12,547 nucleotides of DNA from Methylococcus sp. UBA6136 (GCA_002423305.1 DIVI01000085.1:1-12547), one strand, 5' to 3'; counted from the first letter of the stretch, positions 1 to 8,517 are shown. Translations and numbers: made by a program. Notes: generated by a model from the sequence alone, not told the origin.

Positions 1-19
1 AGGGGATCCGAGGGATCGG

Positions 20-1225
20 TCAAGCGATTAATTTCACTTTTGCAAATTTCCGCTTTCCCACCTGCAGCACATGGATACACCCCGGCTTAAGCGCCAATCT
101 CTGCTCCTCCACTTTTTCACCGTCAATCTTGACTCCGCCCTGCTGCACCATCCGATTGGATTCGGATGTGCTCGTTGTCAACCCTACATCCTTGAGCAGA
201 TTACTCAACGGGTAACCTTCAGTCGGGGCCTTCAATTCGCGTTCAACCAGATCCTCAGGAATCTGTCCTTGCTTGAATCGGGCCTCGAAATTTTCCAACG
301 CCCTCGCTGCCGCCCCCCCATCATGGAACCTCGCAACCATTTCTTGAGCAAATCGCACTTTGTAATCCCGCGGATTTGCACCGTCGTCACATGCCTGCCT
401 CCACTTGCTAATTTCCACCATAGGCTCGAAGCTCAGCAACTCCATGTAGCGCCACATCAGGCCATCTGAGACTGACATCAACTTCCCGAACATCTCATCT
501 GCTGGCTCTGCGATCCCGACGTAATTCCCCAATGACTTGGACATTTTCTGCACCCCGTCCAACCCCTCCAGGATCGGCATGGTCAAGACGACCTGCGGAA
601 TTTGTCCATATTGCTCCTGCAACTGACGGCCCACGAGAAGATTGAACTTCTGATCCGTACCACCCAACTCAACATCGGCTTTCATGGCCACCGAGTCGTA
701 TCCCTGAATCAATGGATACAGGAACTCGTGAATGGCAATCGGCTGGCCTCCCTTGTATCGATTATTGAAATCCTCCCTCTCGAGCATGCGGGCCACCGTG
801 TGCTTTGCCGCGAGACTTATCAAATCACTCGGGCTCATCGCATTCATCCAACTACTGTTGAACATCACCAAGGTTTTTTCAGGGTGGAGAATTTTGAAAA
901 TTTGCTCCTCATAGGATTTTGCATTTTCAATGACCTCATCCCGACTCAGGGGCTTGCGCGTTACATTCTTGCCAGTCGGATCGCCGATCATTCCGGTGAA
1001 ATCACCGATAAGGAACATCGCCTCATGCCCCAACTCCTGAAACTGCTTCATCTTGTTCAGCAGCACGGTGTGCCCGAGATGCAGGTCTGGGGCTGTCGGA
1101 TCAAACCCAGCCTTCACTCTCAATGGACGCCCCTCCGCCAAACGCTTGGCTAGAGCCTCCTCCGGGATAACCTCGGCTGCCCCTCTTTTGATGAGCTCCA
1201 TGGATTCATTCACAGTCGCAGACAT
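20..1225 (-). CDS. tyrS: Tyrosyl-tRNA synthetase
   Basis: Cytoplasmic class I aminoacyl-tRNA synthetase that activates tyrosine with ATP and loads it onto tRNA-Tyr. The 401-residue product has the class I signature HLGH at residues 49-52 (the HIGH box) and an exact KMSKS box at 227-231. Between them are the tyrosine-site segments GDFTGMIGDPTG (about 74-85) and ELGGTDQKFN (about 186-195). The last 60 or so residues form an S4-like RNA-binding domain (GGVKIDGEKV and onward). The KMSKS box and length match the long TyrS (TyrZ-like) type common in Pseudomonas-like bacteria rather than the E. coli type. The ATG at 1225 is preceded on the minus strand by a purine-rich AAGGAAGAGGG Shine-Dalgarno tract, which supports this start. 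It ends in TAA. It lies downstream of erpA but is separated from it by a strong hairpin, so it is probably a separate transcription unit. I did not find a convincing promoter for it. Confidence 0.97.
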   Translation of the reverse strand: MSATVNESMELIKRGAAEVIPEEALAKRLAEGRPLRVKAGFDPTAPDLHLGHTVLLNKMKQFQELGHEAMFLIGDFTGMIGDPTGKNVTRKPLSRDEVIENAKSYEEQIFKILHPEKTLVMFNSSWMNAMSPSDLISLAAKHTVARMLEREDFNNRYKGGQPIAIHEFLYPLIQGYDSVAMKADVELGGTDQKFNLLVGRQLQEQYGQIPQVVLTMPILEGLDGVQKMSKSLGNYVGIAEPADEMFGKLMSVSDGLMWRYMELLSFEPMVEISKWRQACDDGANPRDYKVRFAQEMVARFHDGGAAARALENFEARFKQGQIPEDLVERELKAPTEGYPLSNLLKDVGLTTSTSESNRMVQQGGVKIDGEKVEEQRLALKPGCIHVLQVGKRKFAKVKLIA

Positions 1226-1347
1226 TCCAATATCCCTCTTCCTTTAAATTTTTCAACCAACGCGGTCCAGACAAACACTCGGGCCAGCCTATTGACGCCG
1301 CCAGCCCCTTTTCGGGATCAGCGGGAAACTCCAAACCCTTTCCGCAC

Positions 1348-1393
1348 AATGCATAAGGCCCGGACAACCAACGGTTGCCGGGCCTTATGCATT
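1348..1393. terminator. Long inverted repeat between erpA and tyrS, probable terminator
   Basis: A 16-bp perfect stem (AATGCATAAGGCCCGG at 1348-1363 pairing with 1378-1393) is extended by a 5-bp stem CAACC/GGTTG (1365-1369 with 1373-1377). There is one bulged A at 1364 and a 3-base loop AAC. This is the strongest secondary structure I saw in the window. It begins 18 bases past the erpA stop codon, where a terminator is expected. Neither strand has a clear run of T after the stem (GTGCGG on minus, TACAG on plus), so it may act as a Rho-assisted terminator, an RNA-stabilising 3' end or an attenuator ahead of tyrS. The rest of the erpA-tyrS gap shows only the tyrS ribosome binding site. Confidence 0.65.
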
Positions 1394-1410
1394 TACAGAA
1401 AAGTCAGACC

Positions 1411-1755
1411 TTACACAGAAAACGACGATCCGCAACCACATGTCGTGGAGGCATTCGGATTTCGAATGACAAATTGGGACCCCTGTAATCCATCCGTGTA
1501 ATCGATCTCGGCTCCATTCAGATACTGAACACTCATCGAGTCGACCAACACCGTCACGCCATTCTTGACGACGAGCGTGTCATCCTCGTTCACTTCCTCG
1601 TCGAAAGTAAAACCATATTGAAAGCCCGAGCAACCTCCCCCGGTCACATAGACACGAAGCTTAAGCTCCGGGTTATTTTCTTCTGCAATCAACTCACTGA
1701 CCTTGCTGGCTGCTGTCTCGGTAAAAATGATTCTGTCTTCGCTCATGGGTGTCAT
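1411..1755 (-). CDS. erpA: Iron-sulfur cluster insertion protein ErpA
   Basis: A-type Fe-S carrier that receives clusters from the scaffold machinery and hands them to apo-proteins in the cytoplasm. The 114-residue reading frame has the three conserved cluster cysteines: Cys42 in GGGCSGF, and Cys106 and Cys108 in the C-terminal CGCGSSFSV. The segment GFQYGFTFDEEVNEDD is typical of ErpA rather than IscA. The length equals E. coli ErpA. Two starts are possible: ATG 1755 (MTPMSEDR) or ATG 1746 (MSEDR). The second has a weak GCGGA tract about 9 bases upstream and leaves a more usual leader after the predicted promoter, so I slightly favour 1746. It ends in TAA, with the hairpin at 1348-1393 just downstream. 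I did not recognise an IscR site, although erpA is under IscR control in E. coli. Confidence 0.97.
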   Translation of the reverse strand: MTPMSEDRIIFTETAASKVSELIAEENNPELKLRVYVTGGGCSGFQYGFTFDEEVNEDDTLVVKNGVTVLVDSMSVQYLNGAEIDYTDGLQGSQFVIRNPNASTTCGCGSSFSV

Positions 1756-1776
1756 CCGCTGATAGTGTGGAGCTGG

Positions 1777-1805
1777 ATTATCATTATCCCTTGTATTTTG
1801 GTCAA
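1777..1805 (-). promoter_or_regulatory. Sigma70-type promoter of erpA
   Basis: Read on the minus strand, TTGACC (1805-1800) is followed after exactly 17 bases by GATAAT (1782-1777), both 5/6 to consensus. A second GATAAT lies directly upstream of the -10 box at 1788-1783. Transcription would start near 1770, only 15-24 bases before the candidate erpA start codons. It lies in the 81-bp gap between the DUF2806-like gene and erpA, so erpA can be expressed independently of serS. Confidence 0.65.
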
Positions 1806-1836
1806 GAATTTCGCTACCAACCCTCCGATGGAGCGT

Positions 1837-2700
1837 TCAGGCGGTTTCCTCCAGCACATCAAACCTGAAACCATCCAGCCCGTTCAGCGCCTGAACGACA
1901 TTTCTGGCATAGCCATTGAATGTTTTGCTTGGGGTTGCGTTGGCAATCTGCTGACCAATCGCCGTAAATTTTCGGTATTTCAGCGCCTTGATCTTGCTTT
2001 CAAGTTCAACGGCGGCGGCGCCCTCAGTGGCTTGCATGGCGGACAACTGCCAGCGCTTGGCTCTATAGCCAATGCAAAGCCCCCTGAGGTTTAGCGACTC
2101 AATGGTGGACACCTGAGGTGAGAGTAAGCCAATGTCTAACCAATGTTGGGTAATGTCGATTTCGCGGCCATAGCTCCACATTTCGCGCCGGGCGATGTCC
2201 TCCTCGAACATGAACCGCCAGCCGGACTCGAAGGCAAACGCGAAGGCTACATATCCCGCAAAAGCCTCCAATTCCCAAACGTCCAATTCCCGAAGAGAGT
2301 TCAACGTACGCCGAGCCACGGTTCCCGGTGCTTGAACCTCAGCGGCGAAGATTCGCGACCAAACCTCTCTCTCGAGTTCGCTCTCTGCATCTTGGGCTCC
2401 ACTGACAAATAATCCAAGCCAGCCGCTATCCAGATGTCCTGTCGATTGTATGTCCCCGGGCTTTACGGTAGCCGCAGAGCGAAAAATACTTTCCATACTT
2501 GACTGCCGGCGGCACTCAACATGGGCGGTTCTATCCACAACGCGATCGGCGATGCTCGATTCCAACTCCCCCGCAAACACTGCGTCGGCCATCGTTTGCC
2601 CAAGACTTTCACCTAGCACAGCCGTGATAGCCGCTATCATAGATTGATCCAGCGGCACCGCATCCTTGGGTGGTTCCGCTTCCATGAAAAACACACTCAC
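1837..2700 (-). CDS. DUF2806-like protein of unknown function
   Basis: Unknown function. The 287-residue product resembles the DUF2806/TIGR03899-type family as I remember it, chiefly in the central box at residues 114-136 (pattern WSRIFAAE, then PGT, then RRTLNSLREL) followed by an aromatic and alanine-rich helix (EAFAGYVAFAFAF). There is no signal peptide and no clear membrane segment or catalytic motif. The N-terminal 40 residues are helical and hydrophobic-amphipathic. The start is GTG at 2700, which overlaps the serS stop as GTGA and has a GAGG tract about 8 bases upstream. That indicates translational coupling to serS. ATG at 2685 is an alternative start but lacks a ribosome binding site. 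It ends in TGA. The context gives no obvious reason for a link to seryl-tRNA synthetase, and the gene may be an accessory insertion into a core operon. I am confident it is coding and only moderately sure of the family. Confidence 0.8.
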   Translation of the reverse strand: MSVFFMEAEPPKDAVPLDQSMIAAITAVLGESLGQTMADAVFAGELESSIADRVVDRTAHVECRRQSSMESIFRSAATVKPGDIQSTGHLDSGWLGLFVSGAQDAESELEREVWSRIFAAEVQAPGTVARRTLNSLRELDVWELEAFAGYVAFAFAFESGWRFMFEEDIARREMWSYGREIDITQHWLDIGLLSPQVSTIESLNLRGLCIGYRAKRWQLSAMQATEGAAAVELESKIKALKYRKFTAIGQQIANATPSKTFNGYARNVVQALNGLDGFRFDVLEETA

Positions 2701-3971
2701 CCGATAACCTCAATCCCGCCCATATAGGGTTTAAGCACGTCTGGTACACGGATCCGACCGGACTGATCCTGATAATTTTCCATCACGGCAATCAATGTGC
2801 GACCGACCGCCAGCCCTGAACCATTAAGCGTATGCACCAGTTCCGGCTTGCCCGTGTCGGGATTACGCCAGCGTGCTTTCAAACGTCGCGCCTGGAAATC
2901 ACGGAAATTACTGCAGGAGGAGATTTCCCGATAAGCCTGCTGCCCCGGCAACCAGACCTCAAGATCATAGGTTTTGGCCGAAGAAAACCCCGTATCGCCG
3001 GCACATAACAGCACCCGCCTGAAAGGAAGCTCAAGCCGCTTGAGTACTTCCTCGGCATGCGAGGTAAGCGCTTCATGAGCCGCTGACGAATCATGGGGGG
3101 CCGCAATCTGCACCAACTCCACTTTCTCAAACTGATGCTGGCGAATCATGCCCCGGGTGTCCTTTCCATAGGAACCCGCCTCGCTTCGGAAGCAGGGCGT
3201 GTGGCAAACAAACTTCAGAGGCAGACGATTCGCTTCGACAATTTCATCACGAACCAGATTGGTGACCGGCACTTCAGCCGTGGGGATCAAATAGTAGGGT
3301 GGCTCACTCTGAACTCTGAACAGATCAGCTTCGAACTTTGGTAGCTGCCCGGTTCCCCTAAGACTGTCCGCATTCACCATGAAAGGCACGTACGTCTCAA
3401 TGTAGCCGTGGTCCATGGTATGCAGGTCGAGCATGAACTGCGCAATCGCCCGCTGTAATCGGCACAATGGACCTTGCAAGGTGACGAAACGGGCTCCCGC
3501 GATCTTGACGGCCGCCTCAAAATCCATTTGCCCCAAACGGGCGCCCAACTCGACATGATCCTGGGGTTCGAACTCAAACTTTCGGGGCTCCAACCAACGG
3601 TGTACCTCGAGATTGTCCGCCTCACTGCGCCCGTCCGGCACATCGGCATCCAGAATATTCGGAACACCCAATAGCAAGTCCTCGAGCGAAGTCTGAATCT
3701 CATCCAGCTCCGCCTCCATTCTCTTAAGATCATCCCCGAACGAATCCATCTCGGCCAGCAAGGGCTGAATATCCTCACCCTTAGCCTTTGCCTGCCCGAT
3801 CAGCTTTGAGCGACTGTTCCGTTCACTCTGCAGCGATTGGGTTTTTGCCTGAACTTCACGTCGCCGGCTCTCAAGCTTGGCAAAAGCCGCCGTATCCAGG
3901 CGAAATGCACGCCTAGCCAATTGCGACTCAACCTGGTCAAGTTCGGAACGAATAAGCCTCGGGTCTAACAT
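2697..3971 (-). CDS. serS: Seryl-tRNA synthetase
   Basis: Cytoplasmic class II synthetase that charges tRNA-Ser (and tRNA-Sec where present) with serine. The product is 424 residues, close to the usual 425-430. The N-terminal 110 residues form the long antiparallel coiled coil that grips the tRNA-Ser variable arm (SQLARRAF, then alternating charged heptads to about residue 105). Class II motif 2 is visible as CFRSEAGSYGKDTRGMIRQHQFEKVEL, and motif 3 as GSGLAVGRTLIAVMENYQ near the C-terminus. TAEVPVTNL, which lines the serine pocket, is also present. The ATG at 3971 has AAGGA about 7 bases upstream. mtnA lies 54 bases upstream in the same direction with no clear promoter between them, so read-through from mtnA is likely. 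The stop codon overlaps the GTG of the DUF2806-like gene. Confidence 0.98.
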   Translation of the reverse strand: MLDPRLIRSELDQVESQLARRAFRLDTAAFAKLESRRREVQAKTQSLQSERNSRSKLIGQAKAKGEDIQPLLAEMDSFGDDLKRMEAELDEIQTSLEDLLLGVPNILDADVPDGRSEADNLEVHRWLEPRKFEFEPQDHVELGARLGQMDFEAAVKIAGARFVTLQGPLCRLQRAIAQFMLDLHTMDHGYIETYVPFMVNADSLRGTGQLPKFEADLFRVQSEPPYYLIPTAEVPVTNLVRDEIVEANRLPLKFVCHTPCFRSEAGSYGKDTRGMIRQHQFEKVELVQIAAPHDSSAAHEALTSHAEEVLKRLELPFRRVLLCAGDTGFSSAKTYDLEVWLPGQQAYREISSCSNFRDFQARRLKARWRNPDTGKPELVHTLNGSGLAVGRTLIAVMENYQDQSGRIRVPDVLKPYMGGIEVIG

Positions 3972-4025
3972 TTCAGGTCCTTGATTTATTTTGAAATAGC
4001 AAGAATTTGGAAAGGCGGTGACAGT

Positions 4026-5060
4026 TTATGAAAGGAGCCTTTTCATCGAATCAGGACCGGGACTTTCAACCACCCCCTGTTCTGTCACGATCACATCAAT
4101 CAATGCCGCGGGCGTCACATCAAAAACCGGATTCCATGCCGTGATGACACTATCTGGTTTCAGGAAATTCTCAGCGAGCAACTCTCGACTATCCCGCTCC
4201 TCGATCTCGATGTCACAACCGCTCATGGTGTGCAAGTCGACTGTGGACATTGGGGCGACCACCATGAAACGTATACCGTGGTGGCGAGCGGCCACGGCAA
4301 GCGCATAGGTACCGATTTTATTGGCTGTATCGCCATTCGCAGCGATACGGTCCGCGCCGACAATGACCCACTGCACCCGACCAGCCTTCATCAACAAGGC
4401 CGCAGCCGAATCAGCAATCAGCGTGGCTGGGATACGATCCTGATTCAACTCCCACACAGTAAGCCGCGCGCCCTGAGCCCAAGGTCGGGTTTCGGTAGCG
4501 TAGATGGACTTTTCAGCCTGATGATAGGCAGTACGAATCACCCCCAGCGCCGTGCCATAACCGCCGGTCGCGAGCGAACCCGTATTGCAGTGCGTCAGGA
4601 TGCCTTGAGCCCCATCGAGATAGGCCGCCCCCAACTCACCCATGCGCCGATTGGCAGCGATATCCGACTCATGAATGGCAGTAGCTTCAGCCAGCAAGGA
4701 TCCAACCGGATCACCACTCACCCCATGTATCACTTTACGCATCCGTTCCAGGGCCCAGAACAGATTGACCGCGGTTGGGCGGGAGTCCGCTAATTGTTTC
4801 AGATCACCGTCTACCAAGTCTTTCCAGCAAGTCGGGGCCTGCGCATAACGGTCTCTGGCGGCAAGGACGACCCCATAAGCGGCCGCAATCCCAATTGCCG
4901 GAGCACCGCGGACCCGCATGGACCGAATAGCCTCGGCGACTTCGTCAGCGGATTGGCAATTTTCGTAAACCAGACTCGAAGGCAGCTTTCGCTGGTCGAG
5001 CACACGCAAGCCATCTTCGCCCCACTGCAAGGGCCGCACCGTATCCACTGCCAGACTCAC
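4026..5060 (-). CDS. mtnA: S-methyl-5-thioribose-1-phosphate isomerase
   Basis: Methionine salvage enzyme that converts 5-methylthioribose-1-phosphate to methylthioribulose-1-phosphate, recycling the methylthioadenosine left from polyamine synthesis. The 344-residue product carries the family landmarks: RGAPAIG (51-57), the catalytic cysteine Cys158 in THCNTGSLATGGYG, the catalytic aspartate Asp237 in VGADRIAANGDTANKIGT, and the C-terminal NPVFDVTPA box. These separate it from eIF2B-type regulatory homologues. The start is GTG at 5060 with GAGGG a few bases upstream, and it matches the family N-terminus (VRPLQW). No other mtn gene is in the window. It heads a likely mtnA-serS-DUF2806 unit with its own promoter at 5138-5166. 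Confidence 0.96.
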   Translation of the reverse strand: MSLAVDTVRPLQWGEDGLRVLDQRKLPSSLVYENCQSADEVAEAIRSMRVRGAPAIGIAAAYGVVLAARDRYAQAPTCWKDLVDGDLKQLADSRPTAVNLFWALERMRKVIHGVSGDPVGSLLAEATAIHESDIAANRRMGELGAAYLDGAQGILTHCNTGSLATGGYGTALGVIRTAYHQAEKSIYATETRPWAQGARLTVWELNQDRIPATLIADSAAALLMKAGRVQWVIVGADRIAANGDTANKIGTYALAVAARHHGIRFMVVAPMSTVDLHTMSGCDIEIEERDSRELLAENFLKPDSVITAWNPVFDVTPAALIDVIVTEQGVVESPGPDSMKRLLS

Positions 5061-5137
5061 CCGTCACCCTCTCAGAAAAGACTCAAAATCGAACCCAAGC
5101 TCGAGAGACCTCGCATCAGGCCACCAAAAAACGGGCG

Positions 5138-5166
5138 ATTGTATGACGCCCCAGAACAGCAGACAA
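5138..5166 (-). promoter_or_regulatory. Likely sigma70 promoter of mtnA
   Basis: On the minus strand, TTGTCT (5166-5161) is followed by 17 bases and then TACAAT (5143-5138, 5/6 to consensus). Transcription would start near 5131, giving a leader of about 70 bases. It lies in the 226-bp gap between rlmB and mtnA. I see no riboswitch-like structure in that leader and no other gene in the gap. Confidence 0.5.
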
Positions 5167-5286
5167 ACACCCAATTGCTCGGTTGGCCCCAATGATCGAT
5201 CCGGGCTGACCACCTTTCAAACCAGACTCACTAAAACCCCAAGCCAGCGGCTGACCATTCGAGGCATATTCCCAAGAAAGAGGGGC

Positions 5287-6033
5287 CTAGGCCCTTCCTC
5301 GTTGCCGCACGGCCTCATAAAGCAAAACGCCGGTCGCTACGGACACATTGAGACTCTCGACCTGCCCCAGCATCGGAATGGACACCAGCATATCGCAACT
5401 TTCTCGAGTCAATCGCCGCATCCCTTTCCCTTCGGCACCCATCACCAAAGCCAGCGGCACCGTCAGATCGGTTTCAAACACTGTACGTCCAGCCTCACCG
5501 GCAGCCCCGACCACCCAGATACCGGACTCCTTGAGCCAGGTCAGTGCCCTCGCAAGATTGGTCACCCGATAGACGGGCATCGTCTCGGCGGCACCGCTGG
5601 CAACCTTGGCTACCACTGGAGTGATTCCTACTGACTGATCTCTGGTCAGGATCACACCCTGCACACCTGCCGCATCGGCCGTCCTGAGGCAGGCCCCGAA
5701 ATTGTGTGGATCCTGGATATGGTCCAGCACCAAAAAAAATGGGTTACCAACCGGTTGCTCAAGCACGGTTCGAAGCGCATTCTCGTCCAACTCCTCCGGC
5801 ACCAACACTTCAATCACGAGACCCTGGTGCGCCTGACCTTCCGACAAAGCATCCAGACGATTCTTCTGCGCCGCCTGCGTTTTCACACCCATCGCGCTGA
5901 GCCGATCCAGCAATCGAGCCAAACGGCTATCCCGCCTACCATTATCGGCCCATGCCGCCAATACCTTGTCGGGGCTATGCTCAAGCACCGCCTCCACCGC
6001 GTGAAGCCCCGCAACCTTCCGCCGCGCCTTCAT
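5287..6033 (-). CDS. rlmB: 23S rRNA (guanosine-2'-O-)-methyltransferase RlmB
   Basis: SPOUT-class methyltransferase that uses S-adenosylmethionine to methylate the 2'-O of G2251 (E. coli numbering) in the peptidyl-transferase P loop of 23S rRNA. The 248 residues comprise an N-terminal substrate-binding domain (GLHAVEAVL onward) and a C-terminal knotted catalytic domain. The knot has motif 1 DPHNFGACLRTADAAG (Asn111 and Arg117), motif 2 LVMGAEGKGM (about 196-205) and motif 3 SIPMLGQVESLNVSVA (about 218-233). Its ATG overlaps the rnr stop as ATGA, so it is translationally coupled to RNase R, an arrangement also known from E. coli. It ends in TAG at the usual family C-terminus (EAVRQR). This shows that amber is used as a true stop in this genome. 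A GC palindrome (GGGCCTAGGCCC) spans the stop codon. Confidence 0.97.
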   Translation of the reverse strand: MKARRKVAGLHAVEAVLEHSPDKVLAAWADNGRRDSRLARLLDRLSAMGVKTQAAQKNRLDALSEGQAHQGLVIEVLVPEELDENALRTVLEQPVGNPFFLVLDHIQDPHNFGACLRTADAAGVQGVILTRDQSVGITPVVAKVASGAAETMPVYRVTNLARALTWLKESGIWVVGAAGEAGRTVFETDLTVPLALVMGAEGKGMRRLTRESCDMLVSIPMLGQVESLNVSVATGVLLYEAVRQRGRA

Positions 6034-8315
6034 GACTTGCGACGACGTCTATTCTTCGCAGGCGCAGCCTTGGATTTCTCCGGCTCAGGCGGCTTGACCA
6101 AATCCAGATCGATCTTCCTATCATCCAGATTCACCCGGGCCACGATCACTTTCACCTCATCCCCCAACCGATAGGCAATCCCGGTTCGTTCCCCTTTCAA
6201 GCTCAGTCCGGCGGGATCGTAGTGGAAAAAATCCTTATCCAGGCTGGAAACGTGCACTAGCCCTTCAATGAAGATATCCCTCAGTTCGACAAAGAAGCCA
6301 AAGGCTGTCACGGCCGAAATGACCCCGGCAAACTCCTCACCCAGCTTGTCCTGCATGTATTCGCATTTCAACCAGGCGACCACATTGCGGGTGGCCTCAT
6401 CCGCTCGCCGTTCAGTGAAAGAACAATGCTCGCCCAGGTGAGTCATATCATTGGCGCCGTAGCGGAAGGACGCTTTCTTCTTCCCCTCAACAGCATGGCG
6501 GATAGCCCGGTGGACCAACAAATCCGGGTAGCGGCGAATAGGTGATGTAAAATGCGTATACATATCCAACGCCAGGCCAAAGTGGCCTTTCTGCTCGGGA
6601 CTGTAGACTGCCTGGGACATTGATCTCAGCAGCACGGTTTGAATAAGGTGCTCATCGGACCGACCGGCAATCTCGTCGATCAATCGGCAATAATCCAGAG
6701 GTTCAGGTTTATCGCCCCCCCCAAGATTGAGACCCAACCGACCCAAAAGCGTGCGGAGGTCCGCCAGCTTCTCAACCCCCGGACCTTCATGGATGCGAAC
6801 CAAATGCGGCATTTTGTGCCGCTCCAGGAATCGCGCCGCTGCATTATTGGCGGCCAGCATGCACTCTTCAATCAGCTTGTGAGCATCATTTCTAACAACG
6901 GGGACGATCTTCTCAATCTTCTTGCCTTCGCCAAAGATGATCCGCGATTCCTGCGTTTCAAAATCAATTGCCGAACGGCCCTCACGGGCCCGGCGGAACG
7001 CCTTGTACAGCGAATGCAGTTCCTCCAGATGTGGAATCAGTTCACGCCGATTGCGACGCAACGCCTTATCTCCCGACAGAATACCCGCCACCTCCGTATA
7101 GGTCAGACGAGCATGAGAATTCATCAAACCGGCGAAGAAGCGCGACTTTTGCAGCGTTCCATCAGAATCAATACTCATCTCGCAGACCATGCAGAGCCGG
7201 TCGGCATGCGGATTCAGTGAACACAAGCCATTGGATAAAACCTCGGGCAACATCGGGATGACCCGGTTCGGGAAATACACAGAGGTACCGCGTTTCTGCG
7301 CCTCATCATCCAGCGCAGTATCCGGCTGAACGTAATAAGAGACATCGGCAATCGCGACGTAGAGCTTCCAGCCCTTGGGGGCCCGCTCACAGTAAACCGC
7401 ATCATCAAAATCCCGCGCATCCTCCCCGTCAATCGTCACCAGCGGTAAGTGGCGAATATCTTCGCGACCTTCCCGTGCCTCATCCGGAATGTCCTCGCCC
7501 CAGCCAGAAATTTCACTTTGCACCGGGTCAGGCCAATCGCTAGGGAGATCATAACTACGAATAGCTACCTCGATCTCCATCCCGGGCGCCATGTGATCTC
7601 CGAGTACATGGACAATACTGCCGATCGGATCTCGTTTTTTACTCGGCTGCTCAACAACTGCCACCACCACGATCTGGCCTGGCTTCGCACCTCCCAAGGA
7701 CTCACCGGGAATCAGAAAATCATGGGTAATGTACTTGCTGTCCGGCACCACAAAGTAAATGCCGCGCTCCTCATGGAGACGGCCAACAATCTGGTGGGTT
7801 TTACGCTCGAGAATCTGAACAACACTGCCCTCCCGTCGACCACGACGATCAACCCCCCGGACACAAACTAACGCGCGATCATCATGCATCAACGCACGCA
7901 TCTCCTTAGAGGATAGGTAAAGATCCTCCCCCCCCTCGTCAGGACGCACAAATCCAAATCCATCCGGATGGGCGATGACCCGACCCGCAATCAAATCCGT
8001 TTGATTGACCACACAATATCGATCCCGACGATTTCTGAGCAGCTGACCATCCCGCTCCATCGCGTTCAGTCGGCGCCGTAACGATTCAAGATCTTCCTCC
8101 TCATTCACAGCCACCAGCTCCGCAATTTCCTCACCCGATAAAGGCACACCCTGCCCGGTCAGAACTTCGAGAATCAACTCACGGCTCGGTATCGGCCTGG
8201 CATATTTGCCGGCCTCCCTTTCTGCATATGGGTCCTTCAATTTCGGCTTTCGAGGTGTTTTGGAAGTCAAGGTATCGTTACTCACTGAGTGATTTATGGG
8301 CGGAATGCTGATCAA
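6030..8315 (-). CDS. rnr: Ribonuclease R (3'-5' exoribonuclease)
   Basis: Processive 3'-5' exoribonuclease of the RNase II/RNB family that degrades structured RNA and takes part in rRNA and tmRNA quality control. Up to 761 residues are read. An N-terminal winged-helix region contains the family segment DPYAEREAGKYARPIPSREL (about 28-47). Two cold-shock-like domains follow. The RNB nuclease core has the metal ligands Asp296, Asp302, Asp304 and Asp305 in IDGEDARDFDDA, and HFTSPIRRYPDL further on. An S1 domain (VISAVTAFGFFVEL) and a short Arg/Lys-rich tail end the protein. The start is uncertain. TTG 8315 is the longest frame but has no ribosome binding site. GTG 8285 (MSNDTLTS, 751 residues) is closer to the E. 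coli N-terminus and is my preference. It is followed directly by rlmB with a 4-base overlap. Confidence 0.96.
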   Translation of the reverse strand: MISIPPINHSVSNDTLTSKTPRKPKLKDPYAEREAGKYARPIPSRELILEVLTGQGVPLSGEEIAELVAVNEEEDLESLRRRLNAMERDGQLLRNRRDRYCVVNQTDLIAGRVIAHPDGFGFVRPDEGGEDLYLSSKEMRALMHDDRALVCVRGVDRRGRREGSVVQILERKTHQIVGRLHEERGIYFVVPDSKYITHDFLIPGESLGGAKPGQIVVVAVVEQPSKKRDPIGSIVHVLGDHMAPGMEIEVAIRSYDLPSDWPDPVQSEISGWGEDIPDEAREGREDIRHLPLVTIDGEDARDFDDAVYCERAPKGWKLYVAIADVSYYVQPDTALDDEAQKRGTSVYFPNRVIPMLPEVLSNGLCSLNPHADRLCMVCEMSIDSDGTLQKSRFFAGLMNSHARLTYTEVAGILSGDKALRRNRRELIPHLEELHSLYKAFRRAREGRSAIDFETQESRIIFGEGKKIEKIVPVVRNDAHKLIEECMLAANNAAARFLERHKMPHLVRIHEGPGVEKLADLRTLLGRLGLNLGGGDKPEPLDYCRLIDEIAGRSDEHLIQTVLLRSMSQAVYSPEQKGHFGLALDMYTHFTSPIRRYPDLLVHRAIRHAVEGKKKASFRYGANDMTHLGEHCSFTERRADEATRNVVAWLKCEYMQDKLGEEFAGVISAVTAFGFFVELRDIFIEGLVHVSSLDKDFFHYDPAGLSLKGERTGIAYRLGDEVKVIVARVNLDDRKIDLDLVKPPEPEKSKAAPAKNRRRRKS

Positions 8316-8419
8316 TGCAGACGTGACATCAAGTGAAAGACCAAGAACATAAAACTGGCTTGCTCAGACCAGGTGCCGTCGGGTCACAAACATCAACGAT
8401 AATCGTGGAAAGGGACTCG

Positions 8420-8449
8420 ATTAAATAGTGCTCACTCACTGCCCTACAA
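8420..8449 (-). promoter_or_regulatory. Weak candidate promoter of rnr
   Basis: On the minus strand, TTGTAG (8449-8444, 3/6) is followed after 18 bases by TTTAAT (8425-8420, 5/6). It sits about 105 bases upstream of the rnr start region and is the best match I found in the rnr-to-tRNA gap (8316-8517). The rest of that gap shows no gene. A 14-codon hydrophobic minus-strand ORF starting at 8487 has no ribosome binding site and I do not call it. Confidence 0.3.
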
Positions 8450-8517
8450 CCAAAAACGGAGCAGCATGAGAAATGCAGAAAAGGCCATGACCAGCAGAAG
8501 GACGTAATTCTGGGCTA

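Noticed and set aside
5..17. Small inverted repeat GATCC-GAG-GGATC after tyrS
   Set aside because: Only 5 bp per arm with no T-run. Too weak to call a tyrS terminator, and the window edge cuts the context.
4230..5195. Plus-strand ORFs opposite mtnA and its promoter
   Set aside because: Antisense to a fully recognisable MtnA. The translations are low-complexity and lack family features.
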